64,000 bases of DNA from Aradus depressus. Its lineage: Eukaryota; Arthropoda; Insecta; Hemiptera; Aradidae. The translations under genes were made by a program, and so were the position numbers. The stretch is taken from contig OY759223.1 of NCBI GenBank assembly GCA_963662175.1, positions 10,890,249 through 10,954,248 of the forward strand, read 5' to 3'. Position 1 is the first letter of the stretch; each line of letters begins with the position of its first letter. The notes below the pieces were generated by a model. The model worked only from the letters and a program-made list of their open reading frames with translations. It made no database searches and was not told the origin of the DNA. Below, one piece after another: positions 11,901 through 26,900 of this stretch.

Positions 11901-14900
11901 TTTCTTTTCTTTAAAATAACTAAATGAATAACAATAAAGATATAAATTGAAACAATAACAAAATAAATAAAGAAAATTACCAAAGGCGATAATATATATT
12001 GACTACGATTTATGATATATGGAATAATCATATGGAATCACACTAAACATATACGTACATACATAATATGTATGTATATATATGTTTAGTGTGACATATG
12101 TGTGACATATTATGGAAACAGAACTGGTTTTAAGGTGATACTAAACATTTTCTGCAGAGATATTGTGAAAAACTTAATACAAAATAAAGAAAAACTTTTT
12201 TTTTTTTAAATAAGCATTGTGTATTTCACAAATAATATATAATATGGGAGTACTTTCGGTATTGCTACCATCTTCAGCCACGACTTAATAAACAATGTTC
12301 TTGTCGCTGAAGATAATAGCAATACCCAAAGTACTTCCATATATTATATATATTTTGTGAAATACACAATATTTTAAAAACATACGTTTTTCTTTATTTT
12401 TTGATCTTAATGTGTTAACAATGGGAAGTAAATATAAAATAAATTTATTTATTCATACAAATATTATTTTTAGTGGCTTTATGTATTCTCAGTTATCCTA
12501 AACTAACCAGTACCTTGATTTTGAGCCAACATGGAGGTTATTTGATGCATTCGGTTGCGTCAAATGTGTGGCTATTGTCAATAATGGTCGGGAAAGTGGA
12601 CCAGTTGCCTCTATTCTTTATTTCAGTCGTGTGTCCTTTAATACGTTGGCCAGTATGTCCAATATACAATTAGTCGCATGTCGCGCACTGTAGACTATAT
12701 ACTCCACTTTTATTCTCAATTTCAGTTTTGTCCCTACTTTTATCTAAGCACTGGCTCATGGGGTTGATAGATTTAAAACCGATATTATATCCTTGTTATC
12801 TAACAAATTTTGCAATTTTCAGTGAGAACTTGATTTTTAACCTCTAAAAACTGTTGCACGAAAAACGCAGAAGTGTATTAGACATGATGCTTTAATAGCC
12901 AAGACCTTATGATCCAAAAAGGCTGAAATGCTGCAAAATACAAGAACTTCCTCAACAAGTACAACGGCGCGAACAAACTACAAAGCATTAATAACCAATA
13001 CTCACAGACAAGGTTGGTTTTCCCCAGGCAACTTGCAGCAGAGTTCACAGGCTTTGGTTAGAGGTTCTCCAGGCCCGGGCAGACATTGGCAGGACTCCAG
13101 ACCATAAGCAAGGCAGATGGATCCCGTACACTCCTAACAAGAAAACATAACTGCATTAGACTCATTAAAGATATTATATATACTGGCAGGGCTGGTGCGT
13201 GCATCAAGGGACCTAAGGATCCTAAGATATCAAGTTTCTCATTAAGGACTTAGTCTCCCAGTTTCCTCAACAAATCTAAGATTACTCCGTAGGTCTGAAA
13301 TCTACCTCCGTGATGACTGATCTCTGCTGAAAATATGGAATCTTGTCCAAGCATATCCCCGGAGAAGAAAAGCAGCTAGTTATGTACACCTACTCCCGAT
13401 TTTCCTGGGGCTGATGAACCTCACTGAGGCTTATCCAGGGTATTTTCGTGCCATGTAAAATTAGTAAGTAAATATCAAAAAATAAATTGAAAGAACAATA
13501 AAGCTGCGGAAAATATATATTATTATAAATTCAGAATCTAGATACACAACCCAAAAGTAACGTTAAAAATAAATATTCGGTCAGTAGCGATGATACATGA
13601 TGTTTCTTTATTCGGTGAATAAAAATGATTGCCTTCTTGTTCAAAAGGGTTTTTGAACTGTTATTCACCGTATCCCATAAATATAACCTAAAAACATAAT
13701 GAAAAATAATTATAAATCCAAAACGAACGAAAAAAGTTATTTGAATTAAAAAACAGAGATTTGAATCAAAACCCCACAAAAAATTAGTTCGTTCGATTTA
13801 AAGATTACAAATGGAACTTGCCCCGGACGATTCTAGAACAATGAATATATGAAATGGCTTACTGACAAAATAAATGTTTAAGTTCGTAAAACTATTGTGT
13901 AGTTAAGTGTACCAACCCCCATGAAGCACACAAACTCCTCGTTGCAGACAGTCTTGTTGGGTTTGTTGATTGAGGGCGGGCAATGGGGTCCTCTACCATC
14001 GCAGTAGCTCGAGTCCCGACATCCGTTGTCGTCCCGGCACTTGTCTCCGAACTTGAGCGAACATTCTGCTGTACAACAGGGACCCTGTGGAACATATGAA
14101 CAAGTTAAGAAAAAAATAAATAATAAAAGGGTCTAACTTTATTCTTTAAGGTTTTCGGGCTTTATTTTTTTTGGGGTGCACCTTGCTTTTGTGCAACATC
14201 ACCCGTCCGTGTTTGTAGAGGGAGCTCGGGATCACTAGGTAGCCTGTCATAATCACTAGCTGGTGCAGCCCCAGATACTTCCCGAATTAACTCCACCCTG
14301 GCCTAGTCCTACAGCGGGCAATCGAGGACTACATATTCTGCACTCTCGATGCCCCCACATGATCAGTTTGGGTTGTTCTTCCTCTTAAAGAAGAAGAGTT
14401 TGAAGTTAAAATCTCATTGACCTGATATTATCTGGGACATCCAGTGGTCAGGTTGTACCGACGTCGAGTCGAAGCCTACCCGGACATCCAGAAAGTATGA
14501 GTAAGTCCTTCGGCCATCCGAACTTCTTCACTAACGTTGTTGCCATTTTTCCACTATCAATTCTTGGGCAACGCTCTGGTCTGGACTGCCCCTGACTGAC
14601 ACAATACTATCAATGGATTTTTACCTCCCAGATAAAAAAAAACCTAAATCTCGGCCAGATATCGTTTCTTGAAGCCGGCTATCTCTTTGTCTCGCTCACC
14701 TGAGATGGACTACATGCGGAGTGAGGTGTGAGGTGACACGGGGGCTGTTCCAGAGGGGGATGTCTTCTTTGTGGATAACAACAGTCCTCTTTGCAGTCTT
14801 CCTCCCAGCCACAGTCGCACTGTTCTCCGGCCTCCACCACCCCGTTACCACAGATAGCAGCCTGAGGTTCTGTAAATAATAAACTATAATAACACATATA

Positions 14901-17900
14901 GTAATAATAATAATACCTTTATTTGCCTCAGATCATAAAATCGTTGCTAGGTTCCCTCTTGGATAGAGTAGAATACAAAAATAAAAAAAACAATAATATT
15001 ATTTTTTAGCCAATAAAAAAAAAAGAGGAAAATAATGAGTATTCATGGAGTGTCCAGCCTTTAACGAACTTAGAATAAAATACCTGGGAGAAGCACTGAC
15101 CAGCCCACAACTCACAGAAACTCTTCAACATTGATACCAATAATAAACTCAACAGTTTCATTTTCAACATAGTAATGGCGTTAAATGTTAGATGACTAAA
15201 TATAATACAATTTTACTAGAAGAATTATAGTTATTTATTAGGATCTATGTTTCATTTTACTATTATTTTATTTTATTATTCTAGGCTTTTTGAGTGTTCC
15301 TTCTTTTTAATGTTCAAGAACGTAAATATCCCCTTGCGTAAAAGATGTACTTCTTAGGAGCCAATAAAGAAATCGAATTCAATTGATTTATATTTTTATT
15401 TCGTATTTTCGTCTAATCCTTGAAAAGTGTCAAATTTATTTCAGATCACAAATCACTGGTATGTGATGTGTAAAAAGAATATACACATCAAAAAATTATT
15501 AATATAAAAAAATTAATTATATTTATTTTTCTATAAAAAGAAACTGAATTAATAAATAAATAATAAGAAACCATTTCTTTTAAAACAAATGAGTAAAAAA
15601 AAAAAACTTAACTTTTTTACCATTAGCTATTTTTTTAGTGAGTGTAGAGACGGGTCGAGGCCTGGGTAAAATGGAGATGGTCTGAGTATGTGGAGAGTGG
15701 TGTTTAGGCTTAAAATGTAATGAACTAAATAGAAGTGAATTGACAAAATTTAGAAGACAAGATCTCTTTAGAAATCCGAAATGAAAAGTTTGTTAATTGA
15801 ATTTTTTTTTAAATACGTGCAGTTTCTTTAAAATTGCACGTCTTGAACTTTTGATATTTTTTAGGGCCCTTTTTGGAAATTACTGTAGAAATCAAAATTT
15901 AGTAAAATACGAGTTATAAAATTTCTACAGGAAATGTGGTTTATTATTTTATTATTAATAATTCAATAATTTTTTTTTTTTTTTTTACCACAGATGACCT
16001 AACGAAGATACATTCTTCAGGTCACAAATCATACATTTTGATCTGTCAGGATGTTAAGATGCCCCCCAGAGACAACTCACCTGTGAAACACCCCTTAGAG
16101 CTCCTCGCCTTCGAGTTGAGAACAGGATTGATACTGTTCAGTGAACAAGGAGAGAACTTGTTATTGTTCTTCTTGTCTCCAGAGGTGGCTCGGGCGAACA
16201 TTATGAAGTTGCCATCCTCACCTCCTGGAGTACACTGCTCTGGATCATGCTGGAAGCAAGGAAAAAACAAATTAGAATAGAACATACATACAAGAAGAAC
16301 TTATTAGGGAGCGGATACGAAACCCGGCTGATAAATAAACTTAAGCACGCCGTCCTTCGGATGGGAGTTAAGCGAAGGTCCCGAGCCCGCTGTACGACGG
16401 GCCTAGGGTGGAGTTGATACGCCGGACAGGATCGTACCTGGGACTGAACCCGCTGAAGCTGATGAGTGAGGCTGACTACCCGGAGTTCGGTCGATTCGTC
16501 GCCTGAGGGTAAAGAGGGCAGTTTAGCGTGGTTCCGGGGATGACCGCGGGTTGCTATTAACACAGCCCACCTGCGACCATACTCAGCGCAACGCAGCCAA
16601 GAGCATGGATGCCTGATCCCAAGTTTTCTCGGGAAACGCTGATAAGGCAGGTTGGGGGACCCGGCCAGACGCCCCGGCGATTGGCGGGTTCTACAGCAGG
16701 CCGTGGCAGCAATAAAATAAAAAAAAATAATATTGTGCCCTTATTCCCCCCTACGCGGAGGACGGGTGTTTTTGAGCCTCCTTCAGGGTACATCCGAAAA
16801 AAAAAAAAAAAAAAAATAGGATTCCCATAGTAGAGTCGGGCTCATGTCCACCAGAGTGACGAAAGAGCGCTCTGGTAGTAGGCGATATGACCTTGTAGTT
16901 AAAGCCCGGGCATGAGTCATAATAACTAACTATTTTATGAATGCTAAACTGCTGGTCGAGTCCGCAATTATTTTAATATGATACTTTATTCTCTTTAAAA
17001 TTAACTTCTCGAAGAAAACAAGCTGGAGTGACATTGAGCCATATGGCGGGACTTGGACTCCATATCAATCCCTGTCCTAGGTGGAGCAATGAGCACCGTA
17101 ATGCTTCAGTCATATTAAAAAATAAAATAAAAATCCTTGTCTAATTTTTTCAATAGTCAATTTGGTTGAATCTGACTGATGATCTTGAAACTGAAACGTT
17201 TGTATAAATATATAAAAATTAAATAATTATGTATATTAATACTAACAGGAGATCCAAAGTTATGTCCTATTTCATGTGCTAATGTGACATGTGATACGGC
17301 TGGTGGTACATGTTTACCGTAGTTGAGCAGTGTCACTATTCCTGTATTTAAACTTTTCATACTGCCTCGATAGTGCTGAAACAAACGAAGAGAAATTAAT
17401 TTAAATATGTCCTTAATAATTACTAGGGCATGTTTTAAATAAATAGAAAGGCAACCCGTGGGGCCCATCTAATCCGAAGTAATGATTGCGCGGGTTGTTC
17501 AAATTATCGAAAAATTCATATTAGTATGAAATTTGATAAAGTATACTAGAACCAATAATAATTTATTACATTGACTAACCTGAATGTATTAAAATTCTCA
17601 TGGCCTTCTACTTTCCCATAAGAAAAAATATATAATCTTGATGAATATCGAAATTCGGTTTTGGCATAGAACGACGTCTTTCCCAATGTTGGGTTGGGGA
17701 TAATATCGGGAGCACGGATACAACGAAAACATGTCACACTTTGAATGATTATATCTTGGAAACTAATAATCGTAAAATAATAAACAATAGACTGTTAGAT
17801 AGCTTATAAAGTCCCATTCATAACAATATATATATGTGGTGGGCTGGTGTTTTACACCTAGGGACCTAAGCATCTAGTGCTCTTATCCCTTTCCTGGAAG

Positions 17901-20900
17901 CGCTGCTTAATGAACCTGAGAATGCTCTCGTAGTCCAATCTTCTAAAGTCCTCCTTTGCGATCACATCTTCACCAAAGATGCGGAATCTCATTCGCGCAT
18001 ATCCCGAGCAGATGCCCAGGAAGTTTGCCGCCCTTTCGTCTTCTTCCTCACATCTATCGCAGGTAGGACTCCCACAGTGTGTAGGTGTCTATTGAACGGA
18101 CCATGTCCTGTTAAAACTCCAGTCAGTTGCCTGTGCTCTTTCCTTTTGAGCCGTCTTTCAGAACCCTGGACTCCCCTCCCAGGAACATCTTCGACTGCCT
18201 GCATGTGGTCTTTTGTCTCCATGTACGCTCCAAAAGGTCCTTAGTCCATTCTTTGATTCGGGTTCGGTATGTCTCCCGAGATATTCCCAGCACTGGCTCT
18301 GGCCCCATAAAAGGCTTACTTGAACCTTCCTTAGCTAGTCGGTCCGCCTCTTCGTTTCCCTGGATCCCCGTGTCCGGGAACCCAGTAGAGTCCAACCTTC
18401 TTGCAGTTTCCTATGGTGCTTAACTGATTTGTGCACTCCCTTGCCAGCTTTGATCTGATTTCCGCGCTGGCAAGTGCTTGGAGTGCTGCTTGACTATCGG
18501 AACCCATTTATAACAAGTTTCAACCCTCTTTTCACAAACTAATACTAGTAATAACTACTGACGTTACTTCTACTAACATTAATTCATAACTAGCATAAGT
18601 TACTATGAATAAAATACCTAATAAAAATCAAGTCAAATCATAAAAGAAATCAGAAATATATTTATTTAGTTTTATTTCTTAAAAATTGTATCTCTAAAAA
18701 AAAACATCAAAGAGGTATCGTTGGAGGTTGCGTCACATTTTTTACTGTGCATCTTTGATTTTTTCACTTCCCCTGCTATACGCAAGTATAGGGAAAGTTA
18801 TGTAACCGGTCAGAAATTCGATGTTAAGTTTTCACTGGAATTTTGTTTTTCAAGAATGTAAAGAAACAATATCTGAGGGTCCATGAATACGATAACTCTC
18901 GATAGAATGAATGTATCGATACGAAATTTTATATGTGTATCCAGAACCCTATAAGGACAGCTAATGATTTTCGGGTGATTTGGGGGGAGGCTAAACAAAC
19001 TCAAATAACTGCCATTGTAATGAAAGTATTAACGCGAAATTTGTTATGTAAACTCAAAGTCCTATAAAGGCGACATCTTTTAATTTTTGGCGAAAAGAGC
19101 CGAAGGTGATGGGGATCAGAGAGGACTCTTCCTCAAAAACCAATCGATCGTTTGGGCTAAAAATCAATATATCACTTACATAGGGACTTCTGAATATTCA
19201 TACTAAATTTTGTATCGATACATTCACATTACATCGGCAGTTATTACAGTTTCTGAATTGAGCCCCCCTCTGATCTTCCACTTTCTTCTGCTGATTCCGT
19301 AGAAAATTAATAGGTGTCCTCCTTATGGGGTGTTCTGAGCGGAAGCCAAACTGATGATGAGGAAGTGTTAATTGACTGGAAAGAATAGTTATGAGCCTTT
19401 TGTATAGTATTTTTTCGAAGAGTTTAGAACATAGAGGAAGAAGACTGATATGTCGGTAGGAGGAAGGAGAGTGTTCTGGCTTCTTTGATTTTAGTATCAT
19501 AAGAATGTGTGATGAGGAATAGGAAAGCGTGTTGTGCGTAGTATACAGTTAAATCTTTGAGAACTTCAGCCGTAATGAAGTCATATCCTGGGGACTTCTT
19601 TTTGGGGAGGTGTTGAATTTCAAATGCGACTTCAGGGGTAGCGGGGGATTAATAACCGTATTGATATAACATTTAGTATAAGGATTCAGAAGCCCCTATG
19701 TAAGTCAACTATCGATTTGAACCCCGAACAGTCGATTTGAAGGGATATCGACTTAGTTGATTAATTTGTGCTGGGGAAATACAAAATAAGAAATCTATTG
19801 CTTCAGCCAAATCAGAACAAGAAAGGAGAAAGTTTAGAGGAACAAAACATTTTATTACAAATAAATTGAGCTGAGGAAGTACATTGTCAGTGATTCTGAT
19901 TTATTAAATAAAATCCCGCTTTTCAACATAAAAAAAAAAAACTTCAACCTTCTGTGTATACAAAATTAAAAAAAAAAAAACTTGAGAAAAGTTGGAAAAA
20001 CTTCTTCTTAATTCAATAGTCTCAGATTTGTGGCCCATTGTGAACCATAAATCTCTGCACAAAAAGGGGGGGAACAAAAAAAAAACTAAAAAAAACAACA
20101 GGAAAACTGATCTACAATAGAAAAAGTTTACCTCGAATTTTCAGTATTTACAAAGTTCAGAGCACTCTCCATGTTAATTACACTTAATTGAAAGGAAGAA
20201 ATTAGATTTAAAAAAAGTTTATTCTTTTATGTTTTATAACTGGTAATTTTTAATTAAGTCAATTTTGTTAATTATAATTTCTTTAATAATAAATTTGGCG
20301 TGTGCTTGGAAACGGACAACAGAATTACCAAACCAATATAGAGAGACTAAAAACTCCATTCTTGACATGGAGTATATATATTTTTAGAAAAAAATCGTCG
20401 GTATCACCTATGTACTTCCCCGGCACTAAATAAGTTTTCACTCTCCCTCTGAAACATAGTTTGGGGTAAAAATAGTTGATGTACATAAGTAGGGGTTGAG
20501 CCCTCCCTTCTCTTCGGACAATTTCGCGCAAAATTAATATTTGCTGTCTTTTTGGGGTTTTGAATCTAAATGTACAATTTTATGGCGATACATTCATTAC
20601 ATTGGCAGTTATTGGAGTTTTTGTGTTGGGTCCCCTCTGATCCCCCTCTCCACTTAGGTCAATTCCGCTGAAAATTAATGGGTATCGTCCTTATGGAGTT
20701 TTGAATGTACATATAAAATTTCGGGTCGACACATTAACTCTATCGGGAGTTATCGTGTTCACAGACACAGACTTTTTTTTTTTTCATTTTGGAATCACTA
20801 TATTCCCCTAACAAAATGCCATAATTTTCTAATTGTTTGTATTGAAAAAAAAAATTAATAGAAATTCAGTTTCATAAACTATTTCTTAAAGATGTTGAAA

Positions 20901-23900
20901 GATGGGGATCCTGAATCTCAAAAGGAACGAGCTTAGGCAACTGACTGGAGTTCTCACAGGACACGATCCGTTCAATAGACACCTGCACACTGTAGGAGTC
21001 AAGGACAGTCCTACCTGCGAATGAGATTCCGCATCTTTGGTGGAGATGTAATCACAGAGGAGGACTTTAGAAGATTGGACTTTGAGAGCATTCTCAGGTT
21101 CATTAAGGAAACTGGGAGACTGAGCACTTCATGAAGGGCTTGGTTCAGGTAGTATAAGGGGGAAGCCCAGCGCTTCCAGGGAACAAATAAGAGCACTGGA
21201 TGCTTAGGTCCCTAGGTGTAAAACACCAGCCCACCACATATATATATATTTCTTGAATAATTGGGTTTCCATTGGGTTACCTTCCAGCGCTGCCATTCTC
21301 TGTGACAACTGCTAGCGGACCCGGCAGCCATCACTGTCCCAGACAATGTTTTATTGATTACATTTAATATTCTCCGTGAAAAATAATAATAATAATAATA
21401 ATAAACATTAATTATGAATTTTCCTATTTTTTTCGGTATTTGATGTCCAGCCGAAGACATTAAGGCGTTCTTCGAATGTGATATAAGTCCCGAGTAAACA
21501 CGATGTCAGGGTTAAAGCCCCTAACCCTTTCTAACTAAACCTGGGAATGGGAGGAAAGAGCTCTCTGATAGTCGGCGATATGACCGTCGTTAAAGACCGG
21601 GCATGAGTGGCAATAACTTGAAATCTGAGAGGTCAATGTTTAAACATTGTTGAATTTGACATGGAATGACCTATTTATTAATGATACATAAACATTCAAA
21701 TGTCAACATTTAATGTTAATTCTTGATTCATATTCATGTTATGATTAAATCATACAATTGAGATTATTCTATTTAATTACATACCCCATTTTTTTCACAT
21801 ACACCTCCAGCATTCTTCAGATCTCCAGTCCATGCAAGACCCAGGGTTCCCATCTCGAAATCTCTGTAGGTGAACATGTAGGCTAGACAGAAAGCATCGT
21901 AATCTTCCTCTGAAAAAATGAGAAGAATATATACATATATATTAATTTCAGAAATAAACTTTTTAAGCTAGTAAACCTATGACCTACAAGTATATTTATG
22001 ACCTACAACTAGACTCATGACCTACTAGTAGATATATGACCTACTAGTACATCTACCATCTGCTAATAGACATAAACTAGTAGATCAGTGACCACGAAAA
22101 TAATCATAAGCAAAAATAAGCTAGAACCCACAAGACATCATAATCTTCCTCTGAAAAAATTAGAGGAATTTATATTACAGAAATAAACTTCTTAAGCTAG
22201 TAGACATGTGACCTACAAGTAGATTTATGACTTACTAGTAGATCTATGACCCACTAGTAAACCTATGAGCTACTAGTAGATCTACAACCTACTAATAGAC
22301 ATAAACTAGTAGATCAGTGACAGCAAAAATAATAATAATAGAGAATAAGCTAGGCAGAAGGCATCCTAATCCTCCTCGGAAAAAATTAGAAGAATTATTA
22401 TAGAATAAACTTCTATTAGTAGAAATATGATCCACCAGTAGATCTACAACCTTAGTAGGTCTACTAGTGTAGACATAAACTAGTAGATCAGTGACCGCGA
22501 AAATAATAATAATAGAGAATAAGCTAGGCAGAAGGCATCCTAATACTCCTCTGAAAAAATGAGAAGAATTATTATAAAATAAACTTCTATTAGTAGAAAT
22601 ATGATCTACTAGTAGATCTACAACCTTAGTAGGTCTACTAGTGTAGACATAAACTAGTAGATCAGTGACCGCGAAAATAATAATAATAGAGAATAAGCTA
22701 GGCAGAAGGCATCCTAATCCTCCTCTGAAAAAATGAGAAGAATTATTATAAAATAAACTTCTATTAGTAGAAATATGATCTACTAGTAGATCTACAACCT
22801 TAGTAGGTCTACTAGTGTAGACATAAGCTAGTAGATCAGTGACCGTGAAAATAATAATAATAGAGAATAAGCTAGGCAGAAGGCATCCTAATCCTCCTCT
22901 GAAAAAATGAGAAGAATTATTATAAAATAAACTTCTATTAGTATGTCTACTAAATATGTCTATGACCTACTAGTAGATCTACAACCTTAGTAGTTCTACT
23001 AGTGTAGACAAAAACTAGTAGATCAGTGACCGGGAAAATAATGTGAAGTAGTAAGAATATAAGCTGGTCACTCAGGAGGTTTTGAGCTGTGGAAAAATAA
23101 ACAGTAAAAATGGACCTCTTGTATTATTGTAGGCCTTTTATTTACTAACATTTTAAATATAAGCTCAAAGCAAACAAGAGGAAATTTCAGCTTTATTTTC
23201 TCCCACGTATTCAAATATTTGCTAGCCTATCCTCCATAAATAAGGAATTTTATAGTTAAATTTGTTTCCATTTTCAACATACAAGTGATTTTTTTCTTTT
23301 TTCAAAATGCAGTCATATTATTTTCATGAACATTCAATAGAAAAATATATATATATTTTTTTTTGGCCTTATGTTCGATGCATATCAGCCATCTCACTGT
23401 GTTATCTAATTATTTACGACATCCATGGTCCCGGGAGGGAATTCTATCTACGAAATAAAACTCACTTCCGGACGGGATTCGAACCCGCAAACCATGGTGT
23501 AGACAACGCGACCAAAGCCCTACGCTCTGGCCACCATGGCGTCACTCTGGTGGACATGAGCCCGTTTCTACTATGGGAGTCCTAAATTTTGTCTACCCTA
23601 AATTTTTATTAATCTAGGGTAGGGGTCTTTAACAAGTACCTGACATCGTACAGGCTCGGGACCATCGCTTAACGTCCCATCCGAAGGACCGCATCACATG
23701 ATCAAGTTGGATGAGCCTATAACCTCTTTAATCCCTTGTCAACTTTAAGATTCACGACCTAATGATGATTGCCGAAACTAGTTGTGTAGCATATAAAATA
23801 TATTGTTGGACTGAAACCTCTGTATTATTTATTTAAAAAGTAAGTCCAATAAATCTGCCTAACAAACAAGAAATAAATAATTTACAGGATGTTTCAGAAT

Positions 23901-26900
23901 AAAGTGACCATTGTCCATAATTATGGTTGAATCAAACTGGAACAAAGTGCGATCTTCATTAGATAGATTTAGAGACAATATGTGCAGTGAAATATTGTGT
24001 TGACTCAGTCCTCCACCAGAGGCGCTGCACGCACACTAACTATAAAATCTCCGAAATAATAAGTCATGTTGTACCAAATATTAAAGCTCTTTCAAAAAAA
24101 AAAAAGTTTTGTGTGAAACAGTTTATATCCCGAAACATAGGGGAAGTTATGAAATTCATCAGAAATTCGATGCAGAGTTTTTACCGGAATTTCATGTTTT
24201 TTGACCTCCTGATTCCAAAAATGAAAAAAAAAAAAGTGTAAATGTGTATGTGAACACGATAGCTCCCTAATGAATGTTTTGCAATAAACATAATACAAAT
24301 AATATAATAACAGAGTACGGAAAATAATATTACTCAAGAAAAAGTAAAATGATAATAGTAATTGGTTTTTTGGTTATAAATGTTTTGTGGGCACTATTTT
24401 CAACACAGTAAAATGACACACAATAAAATGATAATAGAAATTGGTTTTTTGGATATAAATGTTTTGTGGGCACTATTTTCAATACACCATCTGTCGACTA
24501 CTCAAACTAAATCATTCAACATCTGAACACACGTGGACAAAACCAGAATGCAACAAGGTGGCCATCTTGATATCTATATGCCTCCTCGATCTTTTTATAT
24601 CGATAAAAACTGTTCCAAGGGTGTGTTCCTGGCCAGGGCTGCAACGTGGTCGTTGACCGAGTACGAACCCTACAATATAATTAATATATTCCTGACAAAA
24701 CTGTATAAAACAGCTGACTGCTACAAATACGACACAACATTTTAAATGGGGAGCCATGGTGGCCGAGCGGGCTAGGGCGTAGGGATTTGGTCGCATGGTT
24801 TCACCATGGTTTACGGGTTCGAATCCCGTCCGGGAGTGAGTTTTATTTCGTAGATAGAACTCCGTCCCGGGGCCATGGATGTCGTAAATATAACTAAAAA
24901 TAACATATTGATGGATAGTGTGATGACTGGCAAAAAAAAAAAAAAAAAAAAAAAAACTGTACATCGCCAAAAAATTTCATATGTAAATTCAAAACCCCTT
25001 AAGGACGAAACCCATCAATTTTCCGCAGAATCGGCCAAATGAAAGAGTGGATCAGAGGAGAGGGGCTCGAATCAGAAATCCTAATAACTGCCGATGTAAT
25101 AAATGTACTGAAATAAAATTTTATATGAGGATTCATGATTTTTATTTAAAACGGTAAATTGGTTTAGGAGGGAGAGAAGAAGCTTATTCGATTAATTCGC
25201 GCTGGGGAAGTACATTGCCAGATATTCGCCGCCTTTTTTGTTGAATGTTTTCGCTAGTCGCAATGGCTTCTTGTCTAAGTGTACATAATTAATTATACGT
25301 ATGTAGACAAAGAAAGGAAAAAAATACATTTAAAAAAATGTTAAATTCAACTTTCGAGTTGAAAAAAACTTTAGAAACATAAAAGTTTTGTTTGAGCTTA
25401 AGCTGTCTAAATGAGGCAACTTACCAGAAAAAATTTCAAGAAACTTTTCGACTCCATAGTTACCAGGAAACCTGTAGCTTGGGTCGTTGAGCGAGTCCGT
25501 TGTGTGAACCTTGATTCTTTTTATCATGAAACTTATATTGTCCGGCTTACCGTCCATATTGAAATCTGAAAAAAAAAAAATAAAAATATATCTGTATTTA
25601 TTTTTCAACATTTGAAATATAATACATCATCAAATATAGGTTAGGTTTTATGACTCATGCCCGGGCTTTAACTACGAGGTCATATCAATGTTCGGAACCC
25701 TACGATAATTATCGTACATATGCGATAATTTCATGCCTACATACGATGTACGATATCACATTATTATCGTACGCAGATTGTACGATAATTTGTATTATGA
25801 TGCATTGAAACTTTATTTTATTCCTGCCCTCATAGACAATAGCGCGAATATTTTTTTTTTATTCGCGAAGATTTTATCTTTATTTTTGCTCACAGCGCTA
25901 TTTTTTATATATTAACGAGTAAGTATGCCGATCAAATACTTTAATTAATTAGCTGTAAACTATATATAACCTAAGTAAGAATAGAAATGATCTCAAGTGA
26001 ATACCAATGATAGGTTTAAGATTCTAAGGTTTTGTTATTTTATTACTTGAAGACTATATGTAAAATGTTATTAAGTAGTCGATAATATGGAATATATTGA
26101 GATAAAATGAAAAAGTCTTTGATTATATTCGTCACTAACCTACTATCCCTTCATTTTTTTTTTGTTATACATTCGAAATATTAGTCGGCTGGATCTTAAA
26201 AACAGTGCAGTTTTTCCAATCGAATTTAAAATTTTGGCGCCATTATTGATCTTCAAGTTAAGGGGGGAGTAGTTCAGGCCTGTCCCATATTTGGAAAAAA
26301 TATAGTTAAAAAAGGTCATTTTAATTTCGGAGCAATAGTTTACAAGTAATTAACTAGGCATTCGCAAAAATATTGATATTACGTTTAATAAGATTTATTT
26401 ATTAATTATAGTTATTTTGGAAAGTACGATAATTTTGCTTCATGTACGATAATTCTACTGTACTGGTACGATAGTTGCCTCGCTTCAAGTTGTGAACACT
26501 GGGTCATATCGCCTATTACCAGAGCGTTCTTTATTCACTCTAATGGACATGAGCTCGTTTTATGAGAACAAATATTTTGGGTTTATTTTTTAAAATCATC
26601 TACATTATTAAATAAAAAAATTAAACATTTAAACAAACAAAAATCAAAAGAAAAATCTTAAAAACGATTTCAATCTTTTTTCTGTTTTATATTTTTGGCC
26701 ATTCTTTAAATTTAAGTTATATATTTCTGGGCATATATCCTGTACATATAAACAAACAACAGTACCTTCTTTTTTTTTTTTAAATTTAACCGTCAATTTA
26801 CTCCTATTTAGTTCATCACAACTTAAGCCTAAACACCACTGTCCATCTACACGCAGACTGCCTCCATTGAACCCAGGCCTCGACTCTTCCCTCTACACAC

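Noticed and set aside
23756..23790. Another hammerhead
   Set aside because: Core G5 is changed and helix II is poor, so it is treated as a degenerate relic and not as a ribozyme.
24760..24835. Possible tRNA-Ser/Leu gene
   Set aside because: Head of a full SINE-2 with body and poly(A); not an independent tRNA gene.
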